Shown one piece after another: positions 10,200 through 22,412 of a DNA stretch of 64,000 nucleotides. Numbering within the stretch: position 1 is the first letter of the stretch; each line of letters begins with the position of its first letter. Source of the DNA: Cytidiella melzeri (lineage: Eukaryota > Basidiomycota > Agaricomycetes > Polyporales > Irpicaceae). The translations under genes and the position numbers were made by a program. The notes below the pieces were generated by a model. That model saw only the letters and a program-made list of their open reading frames with translations. It was not told the origin of the DNA and made no database searches. The stretch covers positions 62,001 through 126,000 of the forward strand of contig JABYQR010000093.1 of NCBI GenBank assembly GCA_022592445.1. Direction: 5' to 3'.

Positions 10200-13100
10200 G
10201 GCATGTAGACTTTGTAGATGGTATCCTACTGCAAGAAGATAAAGGCAATCAAGAATACTACTGTATGACTATGCTGGCACTTTTCAACTCATGGCACTCA
10301 TGTTTAGAGTTAAAGTCAAAAGACTTGACTTGGAGTGATGAGTTCAACAACTACAAATTTCCCCAGCGATACACATATATTACAAATAGTTTCAATCTGC
10401 AATATGAATGTTATGATGCCAGAGATTATTTTGCAGCACAACAAGAAATAAAAACTCTAGATGTTGTTTCTATGCCACCATACTTTGGTAATGACATGCT
10501 AGATGGAACTGAAGAAGAATTCATTGGTATACTTGATTCAGAACAATGTGGTTTTGATGGGCATAATGTAACAGATATGGGACCTATTGACAGATCAACA
10601 ATATTACAGCTAGAACATATGATGGATACTAAAGACATGCTCAAAAGGAATGGGGTTTTGAATGCAGATGACCACTCTGTTGATATCCAACAGTAGATGA
10701 TACAACACCTAGCTGTTATCATTGGCAAAAATTATTGAACAAGACCAAAGATGAAATTTTGAGCAATCAACAAGGACAGGTAGCTGCATCAAAGGCAATT
10801 AAAAAGCACAAACATTCTATTGATCTTGTAGAAGTCATCGATATTCCATATTGTGAAAAGATATTCGGAGCAGCATCTAAGGAAGATCGCTCCCTTATCA
10901 ATGAAATCTTAAGTAGCTATACATTGAACAATGAACAGGCCAGGGCTTTCAAAATCATAGCAAATCACTCAACACTTGAAAAACCGTCTCAGCTGAAGAT
11001 GTATTTGGGTGGAATGGCTGGTACAGGAAATCTCAAGTTATCAAATCATTGATACATTTTTATACCCGTTACAATTAAGTTTATTGGTTCCTTTGTATGG
11101 CACATACTGGATCAGCTGCATTGCTGATTGGTGGTTCTACTTATCATTTTATGCTAGGTATCAACCCTTATTGTAAAAACTGAACAACTAGGTGCTCTAA
11201 GTGAAATTAAAAGTAACTTGCAGTATGTAGAGTACATATTTATGGATGAGATATGAATGATTGATTGTTTCAACTTATACAATATTAGCAGACAAATGTG
11301 TATGGCCTTGGACAATAAGACTGAACCATTTGGAGGGAAACATATCATCTTTGCGGGAGACTTTGCACAGCTTCCCCCAGTATCAACAGGAAACACCCTC
11401 TATTCAAGTACTGTTCAGTCTGTTATCCATGCAGCACAGTCTCATAAGAATCAGCAAGCTGCTTTAGGTAAAGCAATATGGCATCAGTTTACCACTGTGG
11501 TCATCTTACGCACCAACATGAGACAAAATTCACAGACAGATGAAGATGCACAATTCCGCACTTTGCTAGAAAACTTAAGATACAAGTCTTGTACCAAAGA
11601 AGATATTACTTTTCTGCGAACTAGAATAGCTGGTATTTCAGAAAATTGACGAAAGTGGTCAAATACTGTGTTCTGTAATGTGCCAGCTATAACATCTTAC
11701 AATGCAAGTAGAGATAAATTCAATGACAGAGGAGCAGAACAATTCTCGCAAGAGGTCCATCAAACTCTGAGTTATTCTTACTCTGTAGATTGTTATAGCT
11801 CCAACAATGATGAGACAAAGCTTTCAACAAAGATCCGTAAAACAAAATCAGATCCATCACGGAATACTGACTGCCTTCGTCCACATGATCAAGCTGTGTT
11901 TTGGTCATTGCCTCCAAGCAATACTAGAAACCATCCTGCACTGGGTAACCACAGCCCAATTTCCGGTGAAAAAACATGAGAAATACGTGAGAAAAAATGG
12001 CAATTTTACGGTACCTTTTTGTAGCAGAAATAGTGCCGAAAAACACTGAATATTTCATCTTGTTTTTCTTGTGAGCGAATGGATGAAAAAGTGGCTTTTT
12101 TCTCAATGCGTTTTTCCGGCCTTTTGGTTTCTGTTGAAAATACCATTGAGAAACGCTCCGTTTAGGCATCACCAAAAGGCCGGAAAAACGCATTGAGAAA
12201 AAAGCCACTTTTTCATCCATTTGCTCACAAGAAAAACAAGATGAAATATTCAGTGTTTTTCGGTGCTATTTCTGCTACAAAAAGGTACCGTAAAATCACC
12301 ATTTTTTCTCACGTATTTCTCATGTTTTTCCACCAGAAATTGGGCCGTGGTTACCCAGTGCTGGCAAATTAGGTATTTGTATAGGAATGCCTATTATGAT
12401 TAAGAAGAACAAAGCAACAGAGTGTGGTGTGACTAATGGAGCAAAAGGTGTTGTAGTTGGGTGGAAATCTCAGCCTATAGATGCAAATCACAGCACATTA
12501 GATGTGTTGTTTGTAAAGCTAACTTCACCACCAATACCAATAAAACTAGATGGATTGGAACCTGCTGTGGTGCCTGTTACAGCAGAACCTATAAACATGA
12601 TTTGTAAGCTTCCTGATGGCGTGCGAAGAACTATCAACCGCGTACAAGTGCCAGTAATAGTAAATTTTGGCATGCCGGACTATGCATCCCAAGATTGGAC
12701 AAGGAAGTACAATGTTGTTGACATACACAATTTTTGCAATCACCAGTCTATATATACTTGCTACTCAAGAGGTTCAACATATCAGGGTACTCTTATTGCT
12801 CAAGATTTCTCAGATAAACACATGAAGGGGGGATTGTCTGGATATTTGGACAGGAGTTCCGAGAGTTAGAATTGCTAGATGAGATTACAAGATTGCATTT
12901 CAAAAAGAAATTACCCAAAGTGTAGGCGGCCCAACACGGAACCATCTAATATCATCATATAGATATGCAAGAGGAAGTGACTATGTTCCTAGAACAATGC
13001 CTAGTCCGTTACAATGGGATTCAATCAACACGTATGATATTGGTGATCCATTCCAAGAAGCAGAATGGCAACTACTTGACAAAAAGAAAAGACTGACAAA

Positions 13101-14172
13101 ACAATCTACATCTAAACCTGAAACTAGCAAGAAAAAACCGTTGGGAGTCAATACTGATGCCAAACAATATATTCCTGCTCAGGGTACTGTACAGATCAAT
13201 CAACTGAGTAGGCTAAAAGGTGTTCGTATTCATAATAAGCGTAGACAGGAAGTAACTGAGCATCAGGAAAGTTCCACCCGGCCATGTAAACGGCAGAAAA
13301 CAAATATCAATGACCGTATACCTGTACTCAATGGCCCTATGGGTTTTGTATGGAATGGTCAAAAATATAGCTGTGCATTTGATAGTCTGTTAACTATTAT
13401 ATTGAGCATTATGAGGTATACACCAGAAGAATGGTGTAAATCGACATCAACAACAAATGAATATTTGAAAATATTTTGTGACATGTTTGAAGGTGTAGAT
13501 CTTGACTCAGATGATATAGATAAAACTCGAGACCGTATACAGCTTGCATTTCATTGTAAAGATCCAAGTGTGTTCTCAATCAGTACAACAGGCAATGATG
13601 TTAGAGAGTTATGTGAATTTCTACTAACAGCTGATGTTAGCCATATTGTCAAAGCTGTGTACTGCATTGTATGTTGAAACGAAAAATCTTCTAGCTTATT
13701 TTCCAACTCTCTAATGTGGCGATGTACAAAGTCTGCATGGAGAAATAAAGCAAAACAAGCAGGAACGTGTAATGCTCAAACTACATCTGCTTGGATGACA
13801 GCTCTATTGAGAACAAAGTCTAGAAAGACATGCAGTGACTGTCACAGTGTAATGGATAATATATACAAATTTGATCATGCACCACCCTTCATTGCAATGT
13901 GTATAGAGGAAGATCCAGTTGTCAGGTTCCAACATGTTATTAATGTTAGTGAATACAATTACAAACTGCGTGGCATCATTTACTATGGAAATAATCACTA
14001 TACATCTCGTATAGTCAGTGATAACGGAGATCTGTGGTTCCACAATGGTATAAGTACAGGTAGACATACTGAATATGATGGAAACATGAATGGTGTAAAC
14101 TGCAACATGTTGGCAACAGCAAAACACGGTTGGACCATAACTGTAGCAATTTATACATGTTGTGATGTTTAA
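10200..14172 (+). pseudogene. Helitron Pif1-family helicase with C-terminal cysteine-peptidase-like domain, broken
   Basis: Starting at DKGNQEYYCMTMLALF, the sequence follows Helitron helicases. The region before motif I ends YTLNNEQARAF. Walker A loses one A after GMAGTG, shifting the frame (11,029-11,034). The region to 11,250 has several stops, including TGA for the Ser of the Walker B motif (MDEI-stop-M). Motif III is FAGDFAQLPPV. After a 422-bp MITE insertion the frame resumes at GKLGICIGMPIM, with a late block YSRGSTYQGT. A frameshift near 12,848 precedes QEFRELELLDEIT and another near 12,923 leads into 12,997-13,677. That last segment and 13,714-14,172 hold a peptidase-like domain with a Cys in YSCAFDSL and a His in NNHYTSR. 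Fungal Helitrons are known to carry such C-terminal domains. Not functional. Confidence 0.85.
11939..12360 (+). mobile_element. 422-bp fold-back MITE, CACTA (CMC/EnSpm) type, copy 1
   Basis: A near-perfect inverted repeat of about 190 bp per arm surrounds a loop of about 45 bp. The ends are CACTGGGTAACC...GGTTACCCAGTG. CTG lies on both sides (11936-11938 and 12361-12363) as a 3-bp target duplication. Removing the element and one CTG restores an uninterrupted helicase frame, so the insertion boundaries are certain. CACTA/G ends with 3-bp duplications are the hallmark of the CMC superfamily. It encodes no protein. Confidence 0.93.
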
Positions 14173-14346
14173 GATACCTGCACAATAATGACATCTAATT
14201 TCTTGATATCAATGATATTGTGAGACATGTATAACCTGCGTGATATTGAATTCTGATTTATTGATATTTATGATATTGTGAATTGTGAGAAATTTATCAA
14301 GTCTTCAGGAATCGTACTTGCCACTTGCCGGCCCTGCTAACGCTAG

Positions 14347-15355
14347 TTGGTTACCATTGCCCTGGTGCAACCCTCGGCCTCTCCATATCTCCATTACCAT
14401 TCCATCGGGTCCAACCCCATCTATCCCCTGTTTTGGGTTCAACCCCTTCTCTATTGATCTTTGCCTCATGTTCTACCTTTCTATTGTGCCTTGTTTTTGC
14501 ACCTTGCGGTCTTGTCTCTCATTGGCTTTCCAAAGCAGTGGATGTTCTCTGTGTATTGTTCTTCCTTTCTATTCCTCCAATTCGCTACCAATACTTCGGA
14601 CCGGTCCAAAAGTAGTTAGGTCAACATGTACAAATAGCCGCTAGACATGGGACTAGAACCTCAGTCTATCCACTTCGTATCAATATTCCTTCTATCGAAC
14701 CATCATCTGTCTGCCACTGTGCTTGACAGCGACCGCGCAGCCTAGACCATCATCCAACCTTGTGTGTAGCTACACCAAGGGGTTCTGACTTGACAACTTG
14801 TCCCTTGACGATAGTCGGTCTTAACATTTGGATAGACTCTTCTGGGTCTACCCCGCGCACCAAGAAGATCAACTCAATTGGCAACGACTGCGGTCTTGCT
14901 GCAATCCCTTTTCATCCTCGCTAGCCTTACCCTGGATGGGAAGAAGCAACTAGATACATCAGATATCAGAAGCATATGACAGTGGGAGCTGAAACATCCC
15001 TTCCCTGCTACGGAAAGCCACACCTTTTCTACAAGAAGAAACGAGACGTCTATCTTGACCAAGACAGCAAGTGGGAACATTGCACAGCTGACATTTGTCC
15101 CAATCGTGAACTAGCAAAACAAACAGTAAGACCGCCACACCCAGACTTTGAAGTTGTGGACATTGCCCAAGTTGAACAACACTTGCGAGAAGCCAAAAGA
15201 CGCAACAAGAGACAAGCAGAAGTACCATCTGTCGTGGATGGCCCGACTAGCCCTTATTTTTCGCAATTTACCTCTTGTTTTATCTGTAAAACTCCGGGCT
15301 GCAACCCAGTTGCAACCTTCTCTGCACAAACTCCTTTGCACGTCTATTAAGCGCC
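14347..15355 (+). other. Helitron 3' flank with one unrecognised open frame (14976-15239)
   Basis: From 14976 a frame of about 88 codons (start MTVGAETSLPCYGKPHLFYK) has plausible amino-acid composition with an HCTADICPN motif. It then runs into the start of the gypsy LTR. I do not recognise it; it may be the last exon of a displaced gene or of another transposon. The rest of the interval has no supported feature. Confidence 0.4.
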
Positions 15356-15845
15356 CGTATCACGTGGCTTAGACGCTCCACATAGTCACGTTACTTGCTA
15401 CTACGTCACACTGGCATGTGACTTAGCCTATGTAACACCACATGGCTAAAACCACATGGCTCAGCCCATAGCTAGGGTTTGACGTCATAGATACCATTCA
15501 CATGGACTCCTTTTGTTCTTTCCCTATTGTTCTCTTTATGGAAGGATGTTCTCACAGGTGTGGAATGGAATACAATAGTTGGTCTCCTTTTAGATAGATT
15601 CTCTCACGAGTAGAGTTCTTGGCAAGGTCTAGACAATAGCTATTGTTCTCCTTTAGGTAGTTCTTTTTGTTCTTCGTTCACACGGCTTCTTGCAAAGCCT
15701 GCCCTCAACATGGTCTGTGCGCAGGTCCCTGAAGTCGATATATACTGCTGCATGTACGCTCCTAACCCCCCATCTCGACCTCTTGGTCTTTACTGGGCTA
15801 GATACTTGTATAAAGTCTGATAGCTGGTGAGAGCACTGTGCTACA
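15356..15845 (+). repeat. probable 5' LTR of the gypsy element
   Basis: The interval precedes gag, starts GTATCACGTGG (a TG to CG change is assumed at the first bases) and ends GTGCTACA. It contains a TATA-like ATATATA at about 15739. Its ~490-bp length resembles the LTR-like unit at 2652-3136. There is no second LTR to confirm the ends. Confidence 0.45.
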
Positions 15846-17591
15846 TGCCTGCCATCACCTCCTCGTCGATATCCACTTTGTGTCCCTACTTGTCACGTCG
15901 AGCCCTGTCTCCGTGTCACCATCTGCTAGTAACAAACCACCACTATTGTCAGAAGAACTTACAGTAGCACCAAAGCCAACAATGAGTACCCCTGAGGAAG
16001 CAATACAACCCAAAGGTACTAGGCAAACAGCAGGTACCCAAGCACCAAGGACTGAAAGAGAACAAAGGCCATTTACACCATTCACTACCCCTGAGGACGA
16101 GGACTCTTCAGCCCCAGATCCACATTGACCCCTCTTTCAACCCTATGATAGGGAGGGTCATGAGAAAAGGAGACAATCAGACCCTTTCGACCCCGGGTAC
16201 CCCTTTGACAGATACTCTGACGCCCCAACCAATGACCAAGCACCACCTGAAAGCGAGTGGGAGAAGCTCAAACTCCGTGATCCCCAAGACTTTGATGGCA
16301 TGGCCAAGAAGTTTGACAAATGGTGGACCAACATGTTGATGTACATCAGGATGCAGCCCAAGCGATTTGCTCTAGCCATACACAAGATTGTTTGGGTACT
16401 CAGCTACATGAACGGAGGAACAGCTGGACCATGGGCTGTGCTGAAGAAGAAACAATACCTGATGGAAGAGTTCCCACACTGGAGAGAATTCTGCAATGAA
16501 GTGTTGATGTTCTTCCAGGACAAAGGACTTAGAGAACGAGCATTGGCCAAGCTTGAAAGAGCAACTCAGGGTTCAAGAACTGTCCAAGAATACAACAACG
16601 ATTTTTCCGTATTGCTGGGCCAATATGGCGAAAACCGAGACAAAACAGCGGTAATGACTTGGTACAAGCGCGGACTCAAGTGGAGCCTCCTTAACGCCCT
16701 CCATAACCTACATTATCAACCGGGGAACCTCAGAGAAATGATGATAGAAGCACTCCGGCTAGAAAAAAATCGACAACTCCTGACGCTCGATCTGGCTGCT
16801 CATAATGGCCATGGCAGGAGTGAGGGGGGAAGTCAGTCTAACCGAACCCCCTACTCCAACAACAACCAAGCCACCGCAAGAGTTATGAATGCAGCAGATC
16901 GTGAGTGTCACTTCAGAGACAACCTGTGCTTCAGGTGCCATCAGCCTGGTCACAAAGCTAACAATCTCTCCTTCCATCCCAACTATAGGCCAAACCCACG
17001 CGCGCAACCTCGAGCGCAAAACCCGCCACCTGCACTCCGAGCTGCAACAATGGTTGAAGGAGAAAAAGACCAGGCACCAGCACTTTGGAAGGGAGAGGGA
17101 AGGAGGTTGGTCAGGAGGACGCCGCAGGAATTATACGTTGCATGCGTAGCAGCGTGGCGGGCAATTCAGGCGAGGCATTTGGAGCTTTCGAAGATTTACA
17201 TCGTTGACACAATGGCGGGGGGACCCTGCAAGTTCTGGGGTCCGGCTGAGCACAGGAACGGGGTCTTTATGACCAATCAGGAGGCGGAATGCATGAGGGA
17301 ATGGAGAACCATGGCGTTCGCAGGGCCGGATATGATAGATTGGGCCAACGACTCGTACTGGGTAAGTTGGGCAGCGCACAAACGGGAGGATCTGGGGGTG
17401 ACTCAGGAGGAAGTGGAGAGGTGGCTCAACTTAGAGTAAGTAGGGCCGCCCCTCTTCCGGGTCCAAGAATGGCAGGACGGAATACCAAAACTCGGCCGAA
17501 TTTGGAAATGGTCTATAGGGCTGTAGCGGGGCTACCAGTTGAGGAGAGAGGCCTGTTTTTAGACGAACTCGAAGAAAGAGAGGGTTTTTAG
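15846..17591 (+). pseudogene. Ty3/gypsy gag, broken
   Basis: The frame from about 15846 is interrupted by TGA at 16126 and continues in the same frame to 17439. It contains a retrotransposon gag domain (WWTNMLMYIRMQPKRFALAI, then FPHWREFCNEVLMFFQD) and a zinc knuckle, CFRCHQPGHKANN, in which the final Cys position is Leu. A C-terminal extension follows and its last ~35 codons shift frame (VYRAVAGLPVEERGLFLDEL, ending 17591). The knuckle loss and the stop make it non-functional. Confidence 0.85.
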
Positions 17592-17599
17592 TTAATCCT

Positions 17600-19524
17600 A
17601 CACCCTCGACGTGTGTCAGGATCAAGGCGAACCGTGTAACAGCTAGTGACCTTTCAATATCATTTGCTGGCAAAATCACACACAATTGCGAAATTGTTGA
17701 AGTTCAAGTCTTGGTTGATGGTGGTGCAACGCATTGCTTTATCCATGGAAAAGTCCTCAATCATAACAAGTGGGAGGCAAACCCGTTACCCAAGCCGTTT
17801 GGAGTTCAGAACGTTGATGGTACCATCAATGTGGCAGGACGTATCACTCACGGCATATATTTGCCATTAGTAGTGGGACAAAGAATCCACTATGAACTAT
17901 TTTACACAACCAACCTCGGTAGAGACGACATCATCCTAGGAATGACTTGGTTGAAGAAGCACAATCCCTCTATAGACTGGAAGACCAAGTGCATACAATT
18001 CAAAGATGGCAACAAGGTTCATTGTCAAGATCCCCTCACAATAAAGATCATTCAAGCAATCAAGCAGATGCAGCCGCCGGAGAAACAAATCACAACAGCT
18101 GACAAACCCGCATCAACCTCATTAACAAAGAAATGTTCATTCGTGGTAGAAGAAGTCGAGGAATTTATGAACTATGTCGAAGAAAAGCTTCCTCCAGACG
18201 CCGTCCACATCATGGAACCAATAGCCCAACCCCCAGAGGAAATTGTGGGGGGCCACAGTCCCCCCACGACACATAAGGAAGTGCCTGCAAATACGACACC
18301 CACTGCAGACTATATTACACCTTCAAAGGTATTGGTCACTCCAGAACGGGTAGCTGAACAGGAAGAGTCGCTCTATTGGGCCAAGGACTACCTATGGCAC
18401 GAAGAGACCATTGATGAAGCAATAGCGGGGGGCGAAGATCTCATCTACATCCGGGTCAAACACAAGGTGTCTCAACAAGTGGCCGAAGCGCAGTACAAGG
18501 AGAAAACCAAACAAACTATTGAAGACATCGTACCAGCTGAATTCTTTGGATTCTGATTTGTGTTTGAGAAGCACGCATCAGAACAACTACCAGAACGAAA
18601 GAAATGGGATCACGCGAAAGACCTTGTACAGGGAGCAGAAATGAAGAACTGTAAAGTTTACCCGGTGTCACAACCGGAACAGGTCGAACTCAACAACTTC
18701 ATCACGGAACACCTGCGGAAAGGATACATACGACCCTCAAAATCCCCAATGGCTTCTCCATTCTTCTTTGTCAAGAAGAAGGATGGCTCATTGTGACCAA
18801 TACAAGACTACCGAATTCTGAACACCATGACGAAGAAGAACACGTATCTACTACCGTTGATTCCAGAACTTATGGACAAAGGCAAAGGAGCAAAGATCTT
18901 CACCAAACTGGATGTACAATGGGGATACAACAACGTACACATCAAAGAGGGCGATGAGTGGAAAGCGGCATTCAAGACCAATGTCGGCCTGTTCGAGCCA
19001 ACAGTCATGTTCTTTAGACCTACCAACTCACCAGCAACGTTCCAATCCGTGATGAATGAGATCTTTGCAGATCTTATTGACACAGGGCACGTAGTAGTTT
19101 ATATGGATGACATCCTCATCTTTACCAAAGACCGGGCAACGCACGACATCCTCATCAAACAGGTGTTACAGCAGCTGAAAGACAGCAACTTGTTCCTGAA
19201 ACCGGAGAAATGCATGTTCCAACAATCACGCATCAAATACCTCGGGCTCATTGTGTCTTACAACAACCTAGAGATGGACCCGGGTAAGGTCTCCGCAGTG
19301 GCCGATTGGCCAATACCTCGTAAAGTCAAAGAAGTCCAATCGTTTCTTGGATTTGCCAACTTCTATCAACGGTTTATCCCCAACTTTTCCGACATAGCAC
19401 AACCATTGTACCATCTGACCAAGAAAACAACTGTATGGGACTGGACGCCGGCCTGTCAAACTGCCTTTGACGAATTGAAGAGAGTCTTCTGGAGTGCACC
19501 ACTACTCAAAACAGAGCAACTAGT
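17600..19524 (+). pseudogene. Ty3/gypsy pol (protease and reverse transcriptase), broken and truncated
   Basis: Protease region: VLVDGGATHCFIHGK, where the catalytic D-S/T-G is D-G-G. Reverse transcriptase: KKDGSL-stop-PIQDYR, KLDVQWGYNNVHI, VVYMDDILIFT (YMDD box) and KYLGLIVSYNNLEMDPGKV, then the start of the connection region (SFLGFANFYQRFI). TGA stops lie at 18554-18556 and 18794-18796. Both fall where related proteins usually have Arg, consistent with CGA to TGA. Homology ends at LLKTEQ (about 19524), where satellite sequence begins. RNase H, integrase and the 3' LTR are missing. Confidence 0.9.
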
Positions 19525-19935
19525 GTTTGTGAAACTGTGTGAAAGACTCACAGGCAGTGCTCTATGGTGATGCAACCACACCCTGTTGATGTCTGAACTG
19601 CATCAGCCCCACTGGAACTGCCACAGGCTGTGTTCTGATTGTCACTCCTCCTTAGAGAGCAGCTGATGGTTGTGAAACTTTGTGTAACAATCTGATGCAG
19701 TGCTTGCTGCGGATACAACCATGTACTGTTGATGTCTGAACTGCCTTACCCCTATTGGAACTGCCACATTTGTAACTCCTGCTTAGATAGTAGTGGTTGT
19801 GAATCTTTGTGGACCAATTGAATGCAGCGTTGGCTGCTGATGCAACCACATCCAGTTGATGTCTGCACTGCCTCACCCCGATTGGAGCTGCCAGAGGCTG
19901 GGTTTCTGAGTATAACTCCTGCTTATAGAGCCACT
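19525..19935 (-). repeat. ~142-bp satellite array, minus orientation (about 3 units)
   Basis: Degenerate units contain GGTTGTGAAACT, CAGTGCTCTATGGTGATGCA, TGTTGATGTCTGAACTGC and CTGATTGTAACTCCTGCTTA. The same unit recurs at 20520-21154 in the opposite orientation, and at 21927-22250 and 26588-27304 in this one. Unit length measured between 20703 and 20845 is 142 bp. Confidence 0.85.
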
Positions 19936-19939
19936 GGTT

Positions 19940-20045
19940 ACAATTCCTGAAGAATGAAGAAGAATTGTTCCAGTGTGCTCCAGCACATTGACTCCTTTTC
20001 AGATGTGACCTTTATGTCCCCCAAAGTGTGGGAATTTGATGGCAG
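19940..20045 (+). repeat. dispersed repeat with ACAATTC/GAATTGT hairpin, copy 2
   Basis: Second copy of the unit at 5231-5345. The hairpin arms differ from copy 1 by a matched pair of changes. It sits directly after a satellite array. Confidence 0.6.
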
Positions 20046-20519
20046 AATGCAGAAAGTACCAGTGTCAATAACAAAACAATGAATACAGCTGATGGCATCA
20101 CACTGGCCTTGTTATTAGCCCTTTATAACTTTGTATCAGATCACTTTCGCAATCAAAATGCACTTTTGGTTTTTACAGACTGAAAATGGGTACAAATCTG
20201 TACATATAATACACCATTGGATAGCCCTATCTTGTGGCAACATCCTGGTACAAACATCCTGTCAAATGAAGTGGAATTGAGCAAGTTATGGCCAGTCTAC
20301 TGAACAAGGTCACTCAGACTTAGATTCAAACCCCACTCTTGCTATGATGTCAAATTCTGGTCAGGTACATGTGCAGCAATCCACAGACATTGCTTGCTCT
20401 CTGAACAAGGATTACAATGAGAAGACATGCCACACATAGTATTGGCTCTGAGCAAGAGTTACCAGTACTTTGGAAGCTAACTATCAAATCTCAATCCCTA
20501 CATGCTTGGACAATGTAGA

Positions 20520-21154
20520 TTTGTGGCTGCATTAGTAGTGAGTACTGCATCTGATTGATTCACAAAGTTTCACAACTGTTAGTTGCTCTCTAAGCAGGAT
20601 TTACAATCAGAACATAGCCTGTGGCAGCTCTGATGGGGGTGAGGCAATGCAGACATCAGCTAGACATGGTTTCATCAGCAGCCAGCGCTGCATTCAATTG
20701 GTCCACAAAATTCCACAACCATTAGTTGCTCTCTAAGGAGGAGTTACAATCAGAGCACAGCCTGTGGCAGCTCTAGTGGGGCTGAGGCAGTTCAGACATC
20801 AACAGGACATAGTTGCATCAGCAGCAAGCACTGCATTTGATTGTTCCACAAAGTTTCACCACCAATAGTTGCTCTATAAGCAGGAGTTACAATCAGAACA
20901 CAGCCAATGGCAGTTTCAATGCAGATGAGGCAGTTCATACCTCAGGCAGTTCTGGTGGGGCTGAGGCAGTTCAGATATCAACAGGATGCGGTTGCATCAC
21001 CATAGAGCACTGCCTTTGATTCTTTCACACAGTTTCAGAACCACTAGGGCTCTATCAGCAGGAGTTACAATCAGAACACAGCCTGTGGCAGTTTCAATGT
21101 AGATGAGGCAGTTCATACATCAACAGGACACATATAATTTGCTGTGGGAGTCAA
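20520..21154 (+). repeat. ~142-bp satellite array, plus orientation (about 4.4 units)
   Basis: Units run CCACAAAGTTTCACAACC, AGTTGCTCTCTAAGCAGGAG, TTACAATCAGAACACAGCC, TGAGGCAGTTCAGACATCAA. The array leads without a sharp break into the Helitron-like body at 21155. Confidence 0.85.
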
Positions 21155-21926
21155 TCTAATGAGACACCCTCAAGCCCTTTATTTCGTATGCAAGCAATTT
21201 TCTGTCATCAGCAGTGAACACTGCACTAGATTCATGATAAGATATATGAAGCCCCTTGCCACCATTGGTGACTACCCTCATCAATGTATGGCTTGTTTTC
21301 CTGCAACCAAACTTATCATTTGTAGTACAGTCGCTTTATTACAGATCAAGTTGCCTTTCAACGGTGTCACCAATAGAAAATGCCCGTAATGCAGTCGATA
21401 GTCATGTCCAGATGGCTTGGCAAGGTCCTTTCCAGGAGCAGAGTTGTTTACTCAGGTTCCTTTTGGTAACAAAGTCACAGGTGCAATTAACTATTTCATG
21501 CTATATGATTTATTCAATTTGCTGTCAATAACATAATCACTTGCAACCCTGCTCCTGCAGTTTACCAAATTGTATATAGAATATTCAACATAGTCCAACA
21601 CCATTGAGAAAAAGACGCATGTCAAACAATCTTTATCTCCATGCTTTACTCCACAAGCTTGTACATGTTTCAATTCTGTATTCACACCATTGTTGTGCTT
21701 CAAACAATACAGCACAGTCCCTCTTCTTTCATGAATAATTGTGTGCTCCAGTGGAAAAAAACCACCAACTTACTATACATTACTCATTGAAGAAGCCATT
21801 CCTGGCACAATTACTTGTTCAGGCTGCTACCAGCACCAAGTTTATTTACAAATCTGGCTCAAAAAGTCATATTTCATTCAATCTCCAGGAATTGTACTTG
21901 CCGCTTGCCGGCCTTGCTAATGCTAG
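21155..21926 (+). mobile_element. non-autonomous Helitron-like element, 3' part
   Basis: The 3' end reads GTACTTGCCGCTTGCCGG to GCTAATGCTAG, with the CTAG ending at 21926 followed by T. The body is repeated in reverse at 25825-26587. Both copies share TCTAATGAGACACCCTCAAG at the start, but similarity also extends upstream into the satellite, so this is probably not the true 5' end. It encodes nothing recognisable. Confidence 0.65.
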
Positions 21927-22250
21927 TAGTTGTGAAACTGTATGGAAAAATCAAAGACAGTGCTCTATACTGATGCAACAATGTCTTGTTGATGTCTGAA
22001 CTGCCTCAGCCCCATTGGAACTGCCACAGGCTATGCTCTGATTTTAATTCCTTCTTAAAGAGCAATGCATGGCTGTGAAACTTTGTGCAACAATCTGACA
22101 CAGTGCTTGCTGCTGATGCAACCATGTCCTGTTGATGTCTGAACTGCCTCACCCCCATTGGAACTGCCACAGGCTGTGTTCTGATTGTAACTCCTGCTTA
22201 GAGAGCAACTAACAGTTGTGAAACTTTGTGGAACAATCAGATGCATTAAC
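21927..22250 (-). repeat. ~142-bp satellite array, minus orientation
   Basis: About 2.3 degenerate units directly after the Helitron-like 3' end. Confidence 0.8.
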
Positions 22251-22299
22251 CATCGCTGATAGCGGTAATCATTGTTTTGTTATTGACACTGTTACTGTC

Positions 22300-22412
22300 T
22301 GTATTCTTCCATCAAATTCACACCCTTTGGGGGACAAAAAGTCCACATCTGAAAAGGCATCAATGTGCTGGAGCACACTGGAAAAAGTCTTCCTCATTCT
22401 TCAGGAATTGTG
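22300..22412 (-). repeat. dispersed hairpin repeat, copy 3 (inverted)
   Basis: Reverse complement of the units at 5231 and 19940, including the GGGGGACAAAAAGTCC box and a final CAGGAATTGT. Confidence 0.6.

Larger units (their letters stand above)
10200..14346 (+). mobile_element. Helitron, 5'-truncated and decayed
   Basis: Defined by the broken helicase/peptidase frame and by a Helitron-style 3' end. The sequence GTACTTGCCACTTGCCGG leads to GCTAACG and terminates in CTAG at 14343-14346, followed by T, as expected for 3' CTRR termini and A^T insertion. Three related termini occur at 21926 (+), 25002 (-) and 25825 (-). The 5' terminus and the Rep domain were not found. Confidence 0.7.
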
